DNA of 64,000 nt from Adiantum capillus-veneris (Eukaryota; Streptophyta; Polypodiopsida; Polypodiales; Pteridaceae): assembly GCA_014529385.2 (NCBI GenBank), contig CM043949.1, forward strand, positions 110,823,977 to 110,887,976, written 5' to 3'. A program made the position numbers and the translations under genes. Shown one piece after another: positions 35,493 through 47,244 of the stretch; within the stretch, counting starts at the first letter, position 1; each line of letters starts with the position of its first letter. Under the pieces are notes generated by a model. It had not been told where the DNA came from, made no database searches, and saw only the letters and a list, made by a program, of their open reading frames with translations.

Positions 35493-38362
35493 AGTAAATG
35501 GAATTCAAATGTTGTGATATATTTATCAGTGGTTAATTAGGTGTTCAAAAACCCGTGATCATTAGGAGAAGCTCAAAAAATTAATCTAGATAATTAAGTT
35601 AGCAGAAATACTCTGTTCTTTGAGTAATTTAAATAGGGAAAATTAATAAATGGATTTAAAATGGTGTGATATATTTTTCAATGGTTAATTAAGTGTTCAA
35701 AAACCCGTGATAATTAGAAGAAGCTCAAAAAATTAATCTAGCTAATTAAGTTAGAAGAAATACTCTGTTTTTTGAGTAATTTAAATAGGAGAAATGAGTA
35801 AATGGATTTCAAATGTTGTGATATATTTATCAATGGTTACTTAGATGTTCAAGAACCGGTGATAATTAGGAGAAGCTTAGAAAATAAATCTAGCTAATTA
35901 CTTAAGAAGCATTACTCTATTTTTTAAGTAATTTAAATAGGGGAAATTAGTAAATTGAATTCAAATGCTGCAATATATTTATTAGTGGTTAATTATGTGT
36001 TAGAGAGTCCGTGATAATTAGGAGAAGCTCAGATAACTAATCTAGATAATTAATTTAGTAGAAATACTCTGTTTTTAGAGAAAATTAAAAACGGAAAATT
36101 AGTAAATTACGTGCTATAATTACATGCTATTTATCAGAGCTATATTATAGGGTAAAGAAGCCGTGATAATTATGCCAAGGTTAGAAAAGTAGTATAGATA
36201 TTTATCTAAGTCAAATTACATTATTTTTAGCTAAAAACTAAAGGGAGAAATTAGTAAATCATGCTATATGATTACATGCTATTTATCAGAGCTATATTAT
36301 ACAGTAAAAAAGACATGATAATTATTCAAAGGTTAGAAAATTAGTATAGATATTTATCTAAGTCAAATTATACTATTTCTATCTAAAAACTAAAGAGGGA
36401 AATTAGTAAATCATGCTATATGATTACATGCTATTTATCAGAGCTATATTATAAGGTAAAGAGGCCATGATAGTTTTGCCAAGGTTAGAAAAGTAGTATA
36501 GATATTTATCTAAGTCAAATTATTCTAATTTTAGATGAAAATTGAAGATGGAAATTATATAATTAAGTTAGAAAATAATAAGATAATTACCAGAGGTCAA
36601 AAATATCCTTATCTACTTGTGGTAATTATACCATAGTTGATTGGTGAGGTTAGAAAATTATAATTGACCAAAAGTCCTATTTTTAGCGAATGATTAATTA
36701 AAATAAATAGACTTTGTGGTCAAAACTTTTTAGAAAAATTATAGTAAGTGTAAACCTATGATATCAAGTTGAGAAAATTAAATCTTTAAGAGAAATTAAA
36801 TACAATAAATATTAAGCCCAAAATAAGTAGATTATTAGCTTAAAAAGTTGATGGGAAAATTAGGAAAAAGATATAGAAAATTATTAAGAAAGTTAGGAGA
36901 TCTTAGAAAACCTTAGGGAAGTGGTGGAAAAAGTTATCATGCTTATATAGACAAATAAGAACTTACTAGCTCAAGAATTTATGAATTAAGACTATAAATT
37001 TAACCTTGGATGGGTTACGGTTGAATACAAATGTTAAGTTTAGATTTTGAACTATTTACCTAATGATTAGACGTCCTTTTTATAAGGATAATAAGTTATG
37101 ATACCAAAAAGGACCTGACCAAATCCTACATCTGATGATGAGGACGTAGCTCCAAAACGAACTAGAACGTCGCACGACGACGAAGCCGGGCCTAGTAGTA
37201 GGCCTACGGAGAAGAGTCTTCAGGCGCCAGCGCAACAGCAGATGGCTAATCAATCCCAGGTGGGTTTCCCATTATTCAATTAAGTCTTTAATTAGTTTAA
37301 GTTCTTTTATAAGTTAGCATTGCATACGTAAGAAGGATAAACTGGCTGAAAACGGAAAGTAATCTCCAACGTGCATTTGTTTATAATGTAGGAAAGAATT
37401 GTTTGGGTTAAAACTGGTTGAAATATAAAAGATATGATTGATCATCCTTAAGACAACTTGTCTCAAGACACCTCCGACTCCTTAGTATAAATTGATGATA
37501 ATGATTGGCTTTCTAGCCACGGTTAAGTCGGTTACTCCCCATGAACGATGAGTTTCTACTCCGTGTCATGTCTTGATGTTTCTACATAAGTTAGGATACC
37601 GTTTTTATTCTAGGGGAGCCGCCTGGTTGTATTGGCAACTGGTTTTGGGGTATGGGCACCCGGAACCTTGGGTGGGGGTTTATCCACTACGGATTTGAAT
37701 AAGGAATGGGTGCCGTTTTTCACCCTTAGGTGGTCTTGAGACAAGAAGAGTACTGGTCATGGTTATTATGGACAATGTTTTGATTGACAATACCCTGTCT
37801 TAAGTTGAAAGATGTCTGTTTTCTAAAAGAATTCTTTCAATGCTGTCTTCAAGGAATTACTGTGGCGGAAAGTTAAAAGAAACCATTATTTTAAATGTTT
37901 AAAACAATGTGATAGTAAGATAAATGAATCATGTGTGAGTGCGGGGTGGCAAGCGGGGATTGACTAAGGTTGTCAATCATGGACAGGTGGACGTGATTAG
38001 TCAGGTAACTATCCATCCCTGCGCACTAAAATGTTTAGAGAACATCTTCACTTGGAAGAGGAATCTACCAGCGGCTGTGCCCTCACATATGTTAGGGGGA
38101 AAAAAGCGTTGGTTGAGGATACCTTAGTCCAATTTGTGGAAGATATAGGGCCGAAATAGTTTTTGGACTTTTAAAAGGTTGTCCCGTTTCCGTTGCGAGA
38201 CAGGACTAGGTCTTCTTCTAAGGCTATAGACCCAAGCCATTGTCAATGGCAAAGGTTTATTCCTTGGATTTTTCTGGTCTAGAGACCCCGATTTTTATAA
38301 GGCGTAGAGACTTGTCAAGTATCCCATCCCGACCTCGGTATAGGCGGGATGGGGACATTACA
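35493..38362 (+). mobile_element. LARD LTR, distal piece (7 repeat units to LTR end)
   Basis: Starts within the type A repeats, at the equivalent of about 24096 in LTR-a, and carries 4 A and 3 B units. It then has the unique LTR sequence with the short ORF at 37098, and ends ATTACA at 38362 before a primer-binding site. It shares private variants with LTR-a, which suggests both derive from one LTR. Confidence 0.85.
37098..37283 (+). pseudogene. LTR-encoded Gag-N-like ORF with early stop
   Basis: ATG at 37098; codon 7 is TGA (37116-37118) where the sister copies have CGA. The rest matches the 61-codon ORFs at 43340 and 49454. Confidence 0.45.
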
Positions 38363-38364
38363 AG

Positions 38365-38379
38365 TGGTATCAGAGCATG
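38365..38379 (+). other. LARD primer-binding site 1
   Basis: TGGTATCAGAGCATG two bases after the LTR end; an exact match to the conserved initiator tRNA-Met primer core. Confidence 0.9.
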
Positions 38380-38736
38380 TGTTAACTAAAGTCTTGGACC
38401 TAGGGAAAAGTTTAAGGCGTTAAGTTGAAATAAGTAATCCTTGACAAATCCAATTAAAGACTTACTTAATTAAAAAGAGGGAGTGAAAGAAAAAAGAGAA
38501 TTATCCCTATACTTGCAGTAAAATTTCCATCAGGCCTACTTCAAATTCCTGGATTTCAACATTAGGTTTATGAGGGCTTGCCTATCCCGAGACTATTCAA
38601 TGCGAAAAATCGTGATGAAATGGCTGGATAATAGATTTTTTACTCGTGAGATAATCCCACTAGTAGTCCATCTTGGGAGATAAGAAGGCAGACAAGCAAA
38701 GAACGTTATCTCCCTCCTGCACATCAGGCTATCAAA

Positions 38737-39279
38737 ATGAACGAGTTCTTTGATCTACGCCAACTAGGACTTTCATTAGAGGAGTATTACATTAAGTTCG
38801 TGTCTTTACGACGCTATGCTCGCCAGATGACCATGGAACAACAAATTGCCTGTTTCTATCAAGGCCTCAACAAACCCCTGAGTACACGTCTCGAAGCCAT
38901 GAGGCCTACACCAATACAAGATGCCCTTCTCAGGGCTAAGCCTCTTGCAGCTGAAGGAACCAACTCCATAAGGAACTATAATGGATTTAGTAACTTTAGG
39001 GGAAGAGCTGGGGAAAATTCCAAACAGGGATATCAACAACTTGGAGTAGCTGCAATAGTAAACCGAGAACAGACCTTCCCAAACGTTAGGTGCTATGGAC
39101 GTAGTCAAATGGGGCACTATAGAAATAATTTTCCAGAAAAACAAAACCCTCGAATTACTGCTAGAGCCATTCCTCAAAATCAAGGAGATAATCTAAGAGG
39201 AGGTAGAATTGGAGGACGAGGTAAAGGAAGAGTAAGAGGAGCCAGATTTTATGCAATCATAGGAGAACCAACCCTATGA
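38737..39279 (+). pseudogene. Partial LARD Gag 1 (C-terminal half)
   Basis: This 180-codon frame begins MNEFFDLRQLGLSLEEYYIK, matching mid-Gag of the minus copy. It runs through YQGLNKPLSTRLEAM to a knuckle that reads CYGRSQMGHYRNNF: the second and last Cys of CX2CX4HX4C are Arg and Phe, so zinc binding should fail. An Arg/Gly-rich tail follows. The capsid N-terminal half is deleted. The same two knuckle changes occur in internal 2. Confidence 0.8.
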
Positions 39280-41089
39280 ATAAAAAAGATAAAAGAGCCA
39301 CTCGCTTGGCCATAGCTAGCAATGTTAAAGCTTATAAACCACTATAAATCAATAATGTAAAAACTTGAGTTACTTATATATTATAAGGGTATACATGATT
39401 TTCTTCTCCAAAAATTACTTAATGAATATAAAGTTAAGTTAGTATTCAATAAAGAAATTAAGGGTAGATCTAGCAAATGATAAAGAGGTTCTCGTCAGGA
39501 AGGAAAAATTCGAATCTTAGAAATGAGGTAGTTATCAAGAAACCAATTCACATCCTTGTGCACACGATAACCTTCCTTAGAAAATGACCTAGATATGAAA
39601 GTATTAAGTACGAGACTAATAGGAAGCCGAAAAGAACTCTTGGTATGATACTTCTTAAAACCCTTTACATATTGTTGGTCAACCAGGTTAGAGCACAGAG
39701 GGGGTACCTTTGGTGCAATGGTGGAAGCTTGTGCCGAACGCAGATTGCTCAGAATGGCAAGAACACGCCGAGCGCGTTCAGATTGGCAAAGCTGAAGTAC
39801 ATGATACTTATTGAACGTTGATTGCTCTGAATGGTCAGTTAGACCGAGCGCGTTCATGTTGACAAGGTGGATCTTTTATGGAATTGATTTAACGTGGTTT
39901 TTGAGATGATACAAATGGGTTGTAAAGGTTTTTAAGATGGGCTCAACACTAAGAGTTTCTTGAGGAAAAATTGGCTAGCAAGTAACTCCAACCAGAAAGT
40001 GGAAAGAACTCTTAGAGTAATAAGTAACATTGGTAAAGTGGAAAGGTTATCCCTTAGAAGATGCGGCTTTGAAGGATGAATTTCTCTTCTCAAACATTTT
40101 CCCAATTTTGGTTGAGATGAGGACATTTCAAATTCTTAAGTTGGGGTGATTGTAAGGTTTCCAGTTTCTGAAACCTTAAAGGTTGTATAAAGCTTAATCG
40201 AACTGATATGATTATTGAAAAAGCAATGTAGAATTATCCGACCATGGAAAATATTGGTATTTTTGGAATCTTAAGCACAGCAAACCCCGGGCTAGAAATT
40301 TTCAGAATTGAATTCCGATAAAAACTGACATAGTTATGACCCCTGGAAGTTTACACTGTGAATTGAGTAAAAAAGGTAAAATTGAAGGGTTGCAGTAATC
40401 ATTTAAGCATAGAATTTATTAAAGTCCTCCTAGATATTTACAAGATATTTACAAATTAAGCAAAAATAGGTCAAAACATAGTAGAATTGATATTTTAAAA
40501 GCTAGCAGGTAATGGGAGGGTCATCACTGCCCTGCCAAGGACTCATTTAGTAGCAGGGGGCATTTTTTGACTTGCTGCAGGCTGCTTGAACTTCAAGCAA
40601 CTGCCTTTTACAGCCTGTGAGAGCTTGTGAGTTCCAGAAAACTATAAATAGGACCCCTTGCTTTATAATTTGACAGACTCGAAGCCTTGACACACTCTCT
40701 CTCATCTAGAGAGAGACCACTACGCAAGAATCATTAGAGATTAATCTTTAATTGATTCACCTAAACCGTAATTAGTTTAATCTTTTTTAATTAGCAAGGT
40801 TAGATTAATCTATTTTGTTAATAAATCAAAGATTAGGCCTATGTATGCTCCTCAAACCTCTCTTAATTAATTAATCTCTACTGATTATTAGAATTAAGCT
40901 TAGTAATACTAAGCTAATTAATTATCCTATTATAATAGGATTCAAATTAGCCAAATTAACCATGAATTAAGGTAAATATATTAATTAAGATTATATTAAG
41001 TTAAAGTAATTATCAAAGATGTATTACACAATTATTAATCTAAGAAAATTATCCTCTAATTTTTTGAGAAGTTTTCCTAATTAATTAAG

Positions 41090-42800
41090 CATAATTACTC
41101 TATTTTTTGAGTAATTTAAATAGGGGAAATTAGTAAATGAAATTCAAATGTTGTGATATATTTATCAGTGGTTAATTAGATGTTCAAAAACCCGTGATAA
41201 TTAGGAGAAGCTCAGAAAATTAATATAGCTAATTAAGTTAGCGGAAATACTCTAATTTTTGAGTAATTTAAATAGGAGAAATTAGTAAATAGAATTCAAA
41301 TGTTGTGATATATTTATCAGTGGTTAATTAGGTGTTCAAAAACCCTTGATAATTAAGAGAAGCTCAGAAAATTAATCTAGCTAACTAATTTAGCAGAAAT
41401 ACTCTGTTTTTTGAGTAATTTAAATAAGGAAAATTAGTAAATGGATTTCAAATGTTGTGATATATTTATCAGTGGTTAAATAGGTGTTCGAAAACTCGTG
41501 ATAATTAGGAGATGTTCAGAAAATTAATCTAGCTAATTAAGTTAGCAAAAATACTTTGTTCTTTGAGTAATTTAAATAGGGAAAATAAGTAAATGGAATT
41601 CAAATGTTCTGATATATTAATCAGTGGTTGACTAGGTGTTCAAGAATCCGTGATAATTAGGAGAAGCTCAGAAAATTAATCTAGCTAATTAATTTAGAAG
41701 AAATACTCTGTTTTTTGAGTAATTTAAATAGGGGAAATTAGTAAATGGAATTCAAATGTTGTGATATATTTATCAGTGGTTAATTAGATGTTCAAAAACC
41801 CGTGATAATTAGGAGAAGCTCAGAAACTTAATATAGCTAATTAATTCAATAGAAATACTCTGTTTTTGAGTAATTTAAATATGGGAAATCAGTAAATGGA
41901 ATTCAAATGTTGTGATATATTTATTAGTGGTTAATTAGGTGTTCAGAAACCCGTGATAATTAGAAGAAGCTCAGAAAATTAATCTAGATAATTAAGTTAG
42001 CAGAAATACTCTATTCTTTGAGTAATTTAAATAAGGGAAATTAATAAATGGATTTAAAATGGTGTGATATATTTTTCAGTGGTTAATTAAGTGTTCAAAA
42101 ACTCGTGATAATTACAAGAAGCTCAAAACATTAATCTAGCTAATTAAGTTAGAAGAAATACTCTATTTTTTGAGTAATTTAAAATATGGGAAATTAGTAA
42201 ATGGATTTCAAATGCTGTGATATATTTATCAGTGGTTACTTAGATGTTCAAGAACCCGTGATAATTAGGAGAAGCTAGAAAATAAATCTAGCTAATTACT
42301 TAAGAAGCATTACTTTGTTTTTTGAGTAATTTAAATAGGGGAAAATAGTAAATGCAATTCAAATGGTGTGATATATTTATCAGTCATTAATTAGGTGTTA
42401 AAGAGTCCGTGATAATTAGGAGATTCTCAGATAACTAATATAGCTAATTAATTTAATAGAAATACTATGTTTTTAGAGAATTAAATACGGAAAATTAGAA
42501 AATTATGTGCTATAATTACATGCTATTTATCAGAGGTATATTATAGAGTAAAGAGATCGTGATAATTATGCCAAGGTTAGAAAATTAGTATAGATATTTA
42601 TTTAAGTAAAATTACACTATTTCTAGCTAAAAACTAAAGAGGAAAATTAGTAAATCATGCTATATGATTACATGCTATTTATCAGAGCTATATTATAGGG
42701 TAAAGAGGCCGTGATAATTATGTCAAGGTTAGAAAAGTAGTATAGATATTTATCTAAGTCAAATTACACTATTTTTAGCTATAAACTAAAGAGAGAAATT
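41090..42800 (+). repeat. 152-bp tandem repeat array of LTR2, 11 units (9 A, 2 B)
   Basis: Unit markers at about 41192, 41345, 41497, 41649, 41801, 41952, 42104, 42257, 42408, 42558 and 42710. Confidence 0.9.
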
Positions 42801-43339
42801 ATAGAATTAAGTTAGAAAATAAAAAGATAATTACCAGAGGTCAAAAATATCCTTATCTACTTGTGGTAATTATACCATAGTTAATTGGTGAGGTTAGAAA
42901 ATTATAATTAACTTAAAGTTCTATTTTTAGCGAATGATTAATTAAAATAAATAGACTTTGTGGTCAAAAGTTTTTAGGAAAATTATAGTAAGTGTAAACC
43001 TATGATATGAAGTTGAATAAATTAAATCTTTAAGAGAAATTAAATGCAATAAATATTAAACCCAAAATAAGTAGATTATTAGCTTAACAAATTGATGGGA
43101 AAATTAGAAAAAAGATATAGAAAATTATAAGAAATTTAGGAGATCTTAGAAAACCTTAGGGAAGTGGTGGAAAAAGTTATCATGCTTATATAGACAAATA
43201 AGAAATTACTAGCTTAAGAATTTATCAATTAAGACTATAAATTTAACCTTGGATGGGTTACGGTTAAATACAAATGTTAAGTTTAGATTTTGAACTATTT
43301 ACCTAATGATTAGACGTCCTTTTATAAGGATAATAAGTT

Positions 43340-43525
43340 ATGATACCAAAAAGGACCCGAGAAAATCCTACATCTGATGATGAGAACGTAGCTCCAAAAC
43401 GAACTAGAACGTCGTACGACGACGAAGCCGGGCCTAGTAGTAGGCCTACGGAGGAGAGTCTTCAGGCACCAGCGCAACAACAAATGGCTAATCAATCCCA
43501 GGTGGGTTTCCCATTATTCAATTAA
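43340..43525 (+). CDS. LTR-encoded Gag-N-like short ORF (LTR2)
   Basis: A 61-codon ORF starting MIPKRTRENPTSDD, with a second basic cluster (PKRTRTS), an acidic/serine stretch and PTEESLQAPAQQQMANQSQ. It resembles the N-terminus of plant gypsy Gag proteins. The sequence CCCAG/GTGGGT at 43497-43507 near its end fits a 5' splice site and would remove the last few codons. It lies about 1.1 kb upstream of the LTR end. Expression and splicing are hypothetical. Confidence 0.45.
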   Translation: MIPKRTRENPTSDDENVAPKRTRTSYDDEAGPSSRPTEESLQAPAQQQMANQSQVGFPLFN

Positions 43526-44605
43526 GTCTTTAATTAGTTTAAGTTCTTTTATAAGTTAGCATTGGGTACGTAAGAAGGATAAACTGGCTGAAAACGGAAG
43601 GTAATCTCCAACGTTCATTTGTTTATAATGTAGGAAAGAATTGTATGGGTTAAAACTGGTTGAAATATGAAAGAGAGGATTGATCATCCTTAAGACAGCT
43701 TGTTTCAAGACACCTCCGACTCCTTACTATAAATTGATGATAATGATTGGCTTTCTAGCCACGGTTAAGTCGGTTACCCCCATGAACGATGAGTTTCTAC
43801 TCCGTGTCATGTCTTGATGTTTCTAAATAAGTTAAGATACCGTTTTGATCCTAGGGGAGCCACCTAGTTATATGGGCAACTGGTTTTGGGGTATGGGCAC
43901 CCGGAACCTTGGGTGGGGGTTTATCTACTCCGGATTTGAATAAGGAATGGGTGCCGTTTTTCACCCTTAGGTGGTCTTGAGACAAGAAGAGTACTGGTCA
44001 TGGTTATTATGGACAATGTTTTGATTGACAGTACCCCGTGTTAAGTTTAAAGATGTCTATTTTCTAAAAGAATGCTTTCAATGCTGTCTTAAAGGAATTT
44101 TTGTGACGGAAAGTTAAAAGAAACCATTATTTTAAATGTTTAAAACAATGTGATAGTAAGATAAATGAATCATGTGTGAGTGCGGGGTGGCAAGTGGGGA
44201 TTGACTAAGGTTGTCAATCATGGACGGGTGGACCTGATTAGTCAGGTAACTATCCATCCCTGCGCACTAAAACGTTTAGAAAAGTTTTTCACTTGGAAGA
44301 GGAATCTACCAGCGGCTGTGCCCTCACATATGTTAGGGGGAAAAAAGCGTTGGTTGAGGATACCTTAGTCCAATTTGTGGAAGATATAGGGCCGAAATAG
44401 TTTTTGGACTTTTAAAAGGTTGTCCCGTTTCCGCTGTGAGACAGGACTAGGTCTTCTTCTAAGGCTATAGACCCAAGCCATTGTCAATGGCAAAGGTTTA
44501 TTCCTTGGATTTTTATGGCCTAGAGACCCCGATTTTTATAAGGCCTAGAGACCTGTCAAGGATCCCATCCCGACCTCGGTATAGGCGGGATGGGGACATT
44601 ACAAG

Positions 44606-44620
44606 TGGTATCAGAGCATG
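44606..44620 (+). other. LARD primer-binding site 2
   Basis: TGGTATCAGAGCATG directly after LTR2. Confidence 0.9.
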
Positions 44621-44977
44621 TGTTAACTAAAGTCTTGGACCTAGGGAAAAGTTTAAGGCGTTAAGTTGAAATAAGTAATCTTTGACAAATCCAATTAAAG
44701 ACTTATTTAATTAAAAAGAGGTAGTGAAAGAAAAAAGAGAATTATCCCTATACTTGCAGTAAAATTTCCATCAGGCCTACTTCAAATTCCTGGATTTCAA
44801 CATTAGGTTTATGAGGGCTTGCCTATCCCGAGACTATTCAATGCGAAAAAGCGTGATGAAATGGCTAGATAATAGATTTTCTACTCGTGAGATAATCCCA
44901 CTAGTAGTCCATCTTGGGAGAAAAGGAAGCAGGCAAGCAAAGAACGTTATCTCCCTCCTGCACATCAGGCTATCAAA

Positions 44978-45520
44978 ATGAACGAGTTCTTTGATCTACG
45001 CCAACTAGGACTTTCATTAGAGGAGTATTACATTAAGTTCGTGTCTTTACAACGCTATGCTCGCCAGATGACCATGGAGCAACAAATTGCCTGTTTCTAT
45101 CAAGGCCTCAACAAACCCCTAAGTACACGTCTCGAAGCCATGAGGCCTACACCAATACAAGATGCCCTTCTCAGGGCTAAGCCTCTTGCCGCCGAAGGAA
45201 CCAACTCCTTAAGGAACTATAATGGATTTAGTAACTTTAGGGGAAGAGCTGGGGAAAATTCCAAACAGGGATATCAACAACGTGGAGTAGCTGCAGTAGT
45301 AAACCGAGAACAGACCTTCCCAAACGTTTGGTGCTATGGACGTAGTCAAATGGGGCACTATAGAAATAATTTTCCAGAAAAACAAAACCCTCGAATTACT
45401 GCTAGAGCCATTCCTCAAAATCAAGGAGATAATGTAAGAGGAGGTAGAATTGGAGGACGAGGTAAAGGAAGAGTAAGAGGAGCCAGATTTTATGCAATCA
45501 TAGGAGAACCAACCCTATGA
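44978..45520 (+). pseudogene. Partial LARD Gag 2
   Basis: A 180-codon frame nearly identical to Gag 1, with the same broken knuckle (CYGRSQMGHYRNNF) and the same upstream deletion. It has a few private changes, such as VWCYG for VRCYG before the knuckle. The shared lesions show the two internals are copies of one defective parent. Confidence 0.8.
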
Positions 45521-47244
45521 ATAAAAAAGATAAAAGAGCCACTCGCTTGGCCATAGTTAGCAATCTTAAAGCTTATAAACCACTATAAATCAATAATGGA
45601 AAAACTTGAGTTACTTATATATTATAAGGGTATACATGATTTTCTTCTCCAAAAAGTACTTAATGAATCTAAAGTTAAGTTAGTATTCAATAAAGAAATT
45701 AAGGGTAGATCTAGCAAATGATAAAGAGGTTCTCGTTAAGAAGGAAAAATTCGAATCTTAGAAATGAGGTAGTTATCAAGAAATCGATTCACATCCTTGT
45801 GCACACGATAACCTTCCTTAGAAAATGACCTAGATATGAAAGTATTAAGTACGAAACTAATATGAAGCCGAAAAGAACTCTTGGTATGATACTTCTTAAA
45901 ACCGTTTACATATTGTTGGTCAACCAGGTTAGAGCAGAGAGGGGGTACCTTTGGTGCAATGGTGGAAGCTTGTGCCAAATGCAGATTGCTCAGAATGGCA
46001 AGAATACGCCGAGCGCGTTCAGATTGGCAAAGCTGAAGTACATGATACTTGTCGAACGTTAATGATTGCTCTAAATGGTCAGTTAGACCGAGCGCGTTCA
46101 TGTTGACAAGGTGGATCTTATATGGAATTGATTTAACCTGGTTTTTGAGATGATACAAATGGGTTGTAAAGGTTTTTAAGATGGGCTCAACACTAAGAGT
46201 TTCTTGAGGAAAAATTGGCTAGCAAGTAACTCCAACCATAAAGTGGAAAGAATTCTTAGAGTAATAAGTAACATTGGTAAAGTGGAAAGGTTATCCCTTC
46301 GAAGATGCCACTTGGGAGGATGAGTTTCTCTTCTCAAAGATTTTCCCAATTTAGGTTGAGATGAGGACATCCCAAATTCTTAAGTTGGGGTGATTGTAAG
46401 GTTTCTAGTTTCTGGAACCTTAAAGGTTGTATAAAGCTTAATCGAACTGATATGATTATTGAAAAAGCAATGTAGAATTATCCGACCATGGAAAATATTG
46501 GTATTTTTGGAATCTTAAGCACAGCAAACCCCGGGCTAGAAATTTTCAGAATTGAATTCCAATAAAAACTGACATAGTTATACAGCTTGTGAGAGCTTGT
46601 GAGTGCCAAAAAACTATAAATAGGACCCCTTGCTTCATAATTTGACAGACTCGGAGCCTTGGCACACTCTCTCTCATCTAGAGAGAGACCGCTGCGCAGA
46701 AATCAATAGAGATTAATCTTTAATTGATTAACCTAAACGGTAATTAGTTTAATCTTTCTTAATTAGCAAAGTTAGATTAAGCTATTTTGTTAATAAATCA
46801 AAGATTAGTCTTATGTATGCTCCTCAAATCTCTCTTAAATAATTAATCTCTACTGATTATTAGAATTAAGCTTAGTAATCGTAAGCTAATTAATTATCCT
46901 ATTATAATAGGGCTGAAATTAATTGATTAAGCTAAATGGTAATTAGTTTAATCTTTCTGAATTAGCAAAGTTAGATTAAGCTATGTTGTTAATAAATCAA
47001 AGATTACTCTTATGTATGCTCCTCAAATCTCTCTTAAATAATTAATCTCTACTGATTATTAGAATTAAACTTAGTAATACTAAGCTAATTAATTATCCTA
47101 TTATAATAGGGCTGAAATTAGCCAAATTAACCATGAATTAAGGTAAATATATTAAATAAGATGAGATTAAGTTAAAGTAATTATCAAAGATGCATTAGAT
47201 AGTTATTAATCTAGGAAAATTATCCTATAATTTTTTGAGAAGTT

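Larger units (their letters stand above)
38363..40150 (+). mobile_element. LARD internal region 1
   Basis: Primer site TGGTATCAGAGCATG at 38365, a shortened leader, partial gag (38737-39279), then about 870 bp without plus-strand coding. It ends at AAGTTGGGG just before TGTAAGG at 40151, a likely polypurine tract. About 800 bp present in the minus copy (leader and early capsid) is deleted near 38640. A minus-strand open frame of 120 codons (39495-39857) is mirrored in internal 2. Confidence 0.85.
40151..44603 (+). mobile_element. LARD LTR2 (complete, 4453 bp)
   Basis: TGTAAGG...ATTACA, bounded by a polypurine tract and a primer-binding site. TATA at 40643-40651; 11 repeat units (9 A, 2 B; CGTGATAATT variants from 41192 to 42710); short ORF at 43340. 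If transcription starts near the TATA box, about 3.9 kb of R-U5 precedes the primer site. Confidence 0.9.
44604..46394 (+). mobile_element. LARD internal region 2
   Basis: Same layout as internal 1, including the leader/capsid deletion: primer site 44606-44620, partial gag 44978-45520, polypurine tract before 46395. A minus-strand frame of 140 codons (45736-46158) aligns with the 120-codon frame of internal 1. A 3-bp length difference keeps it open. Confidence 0.85.
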
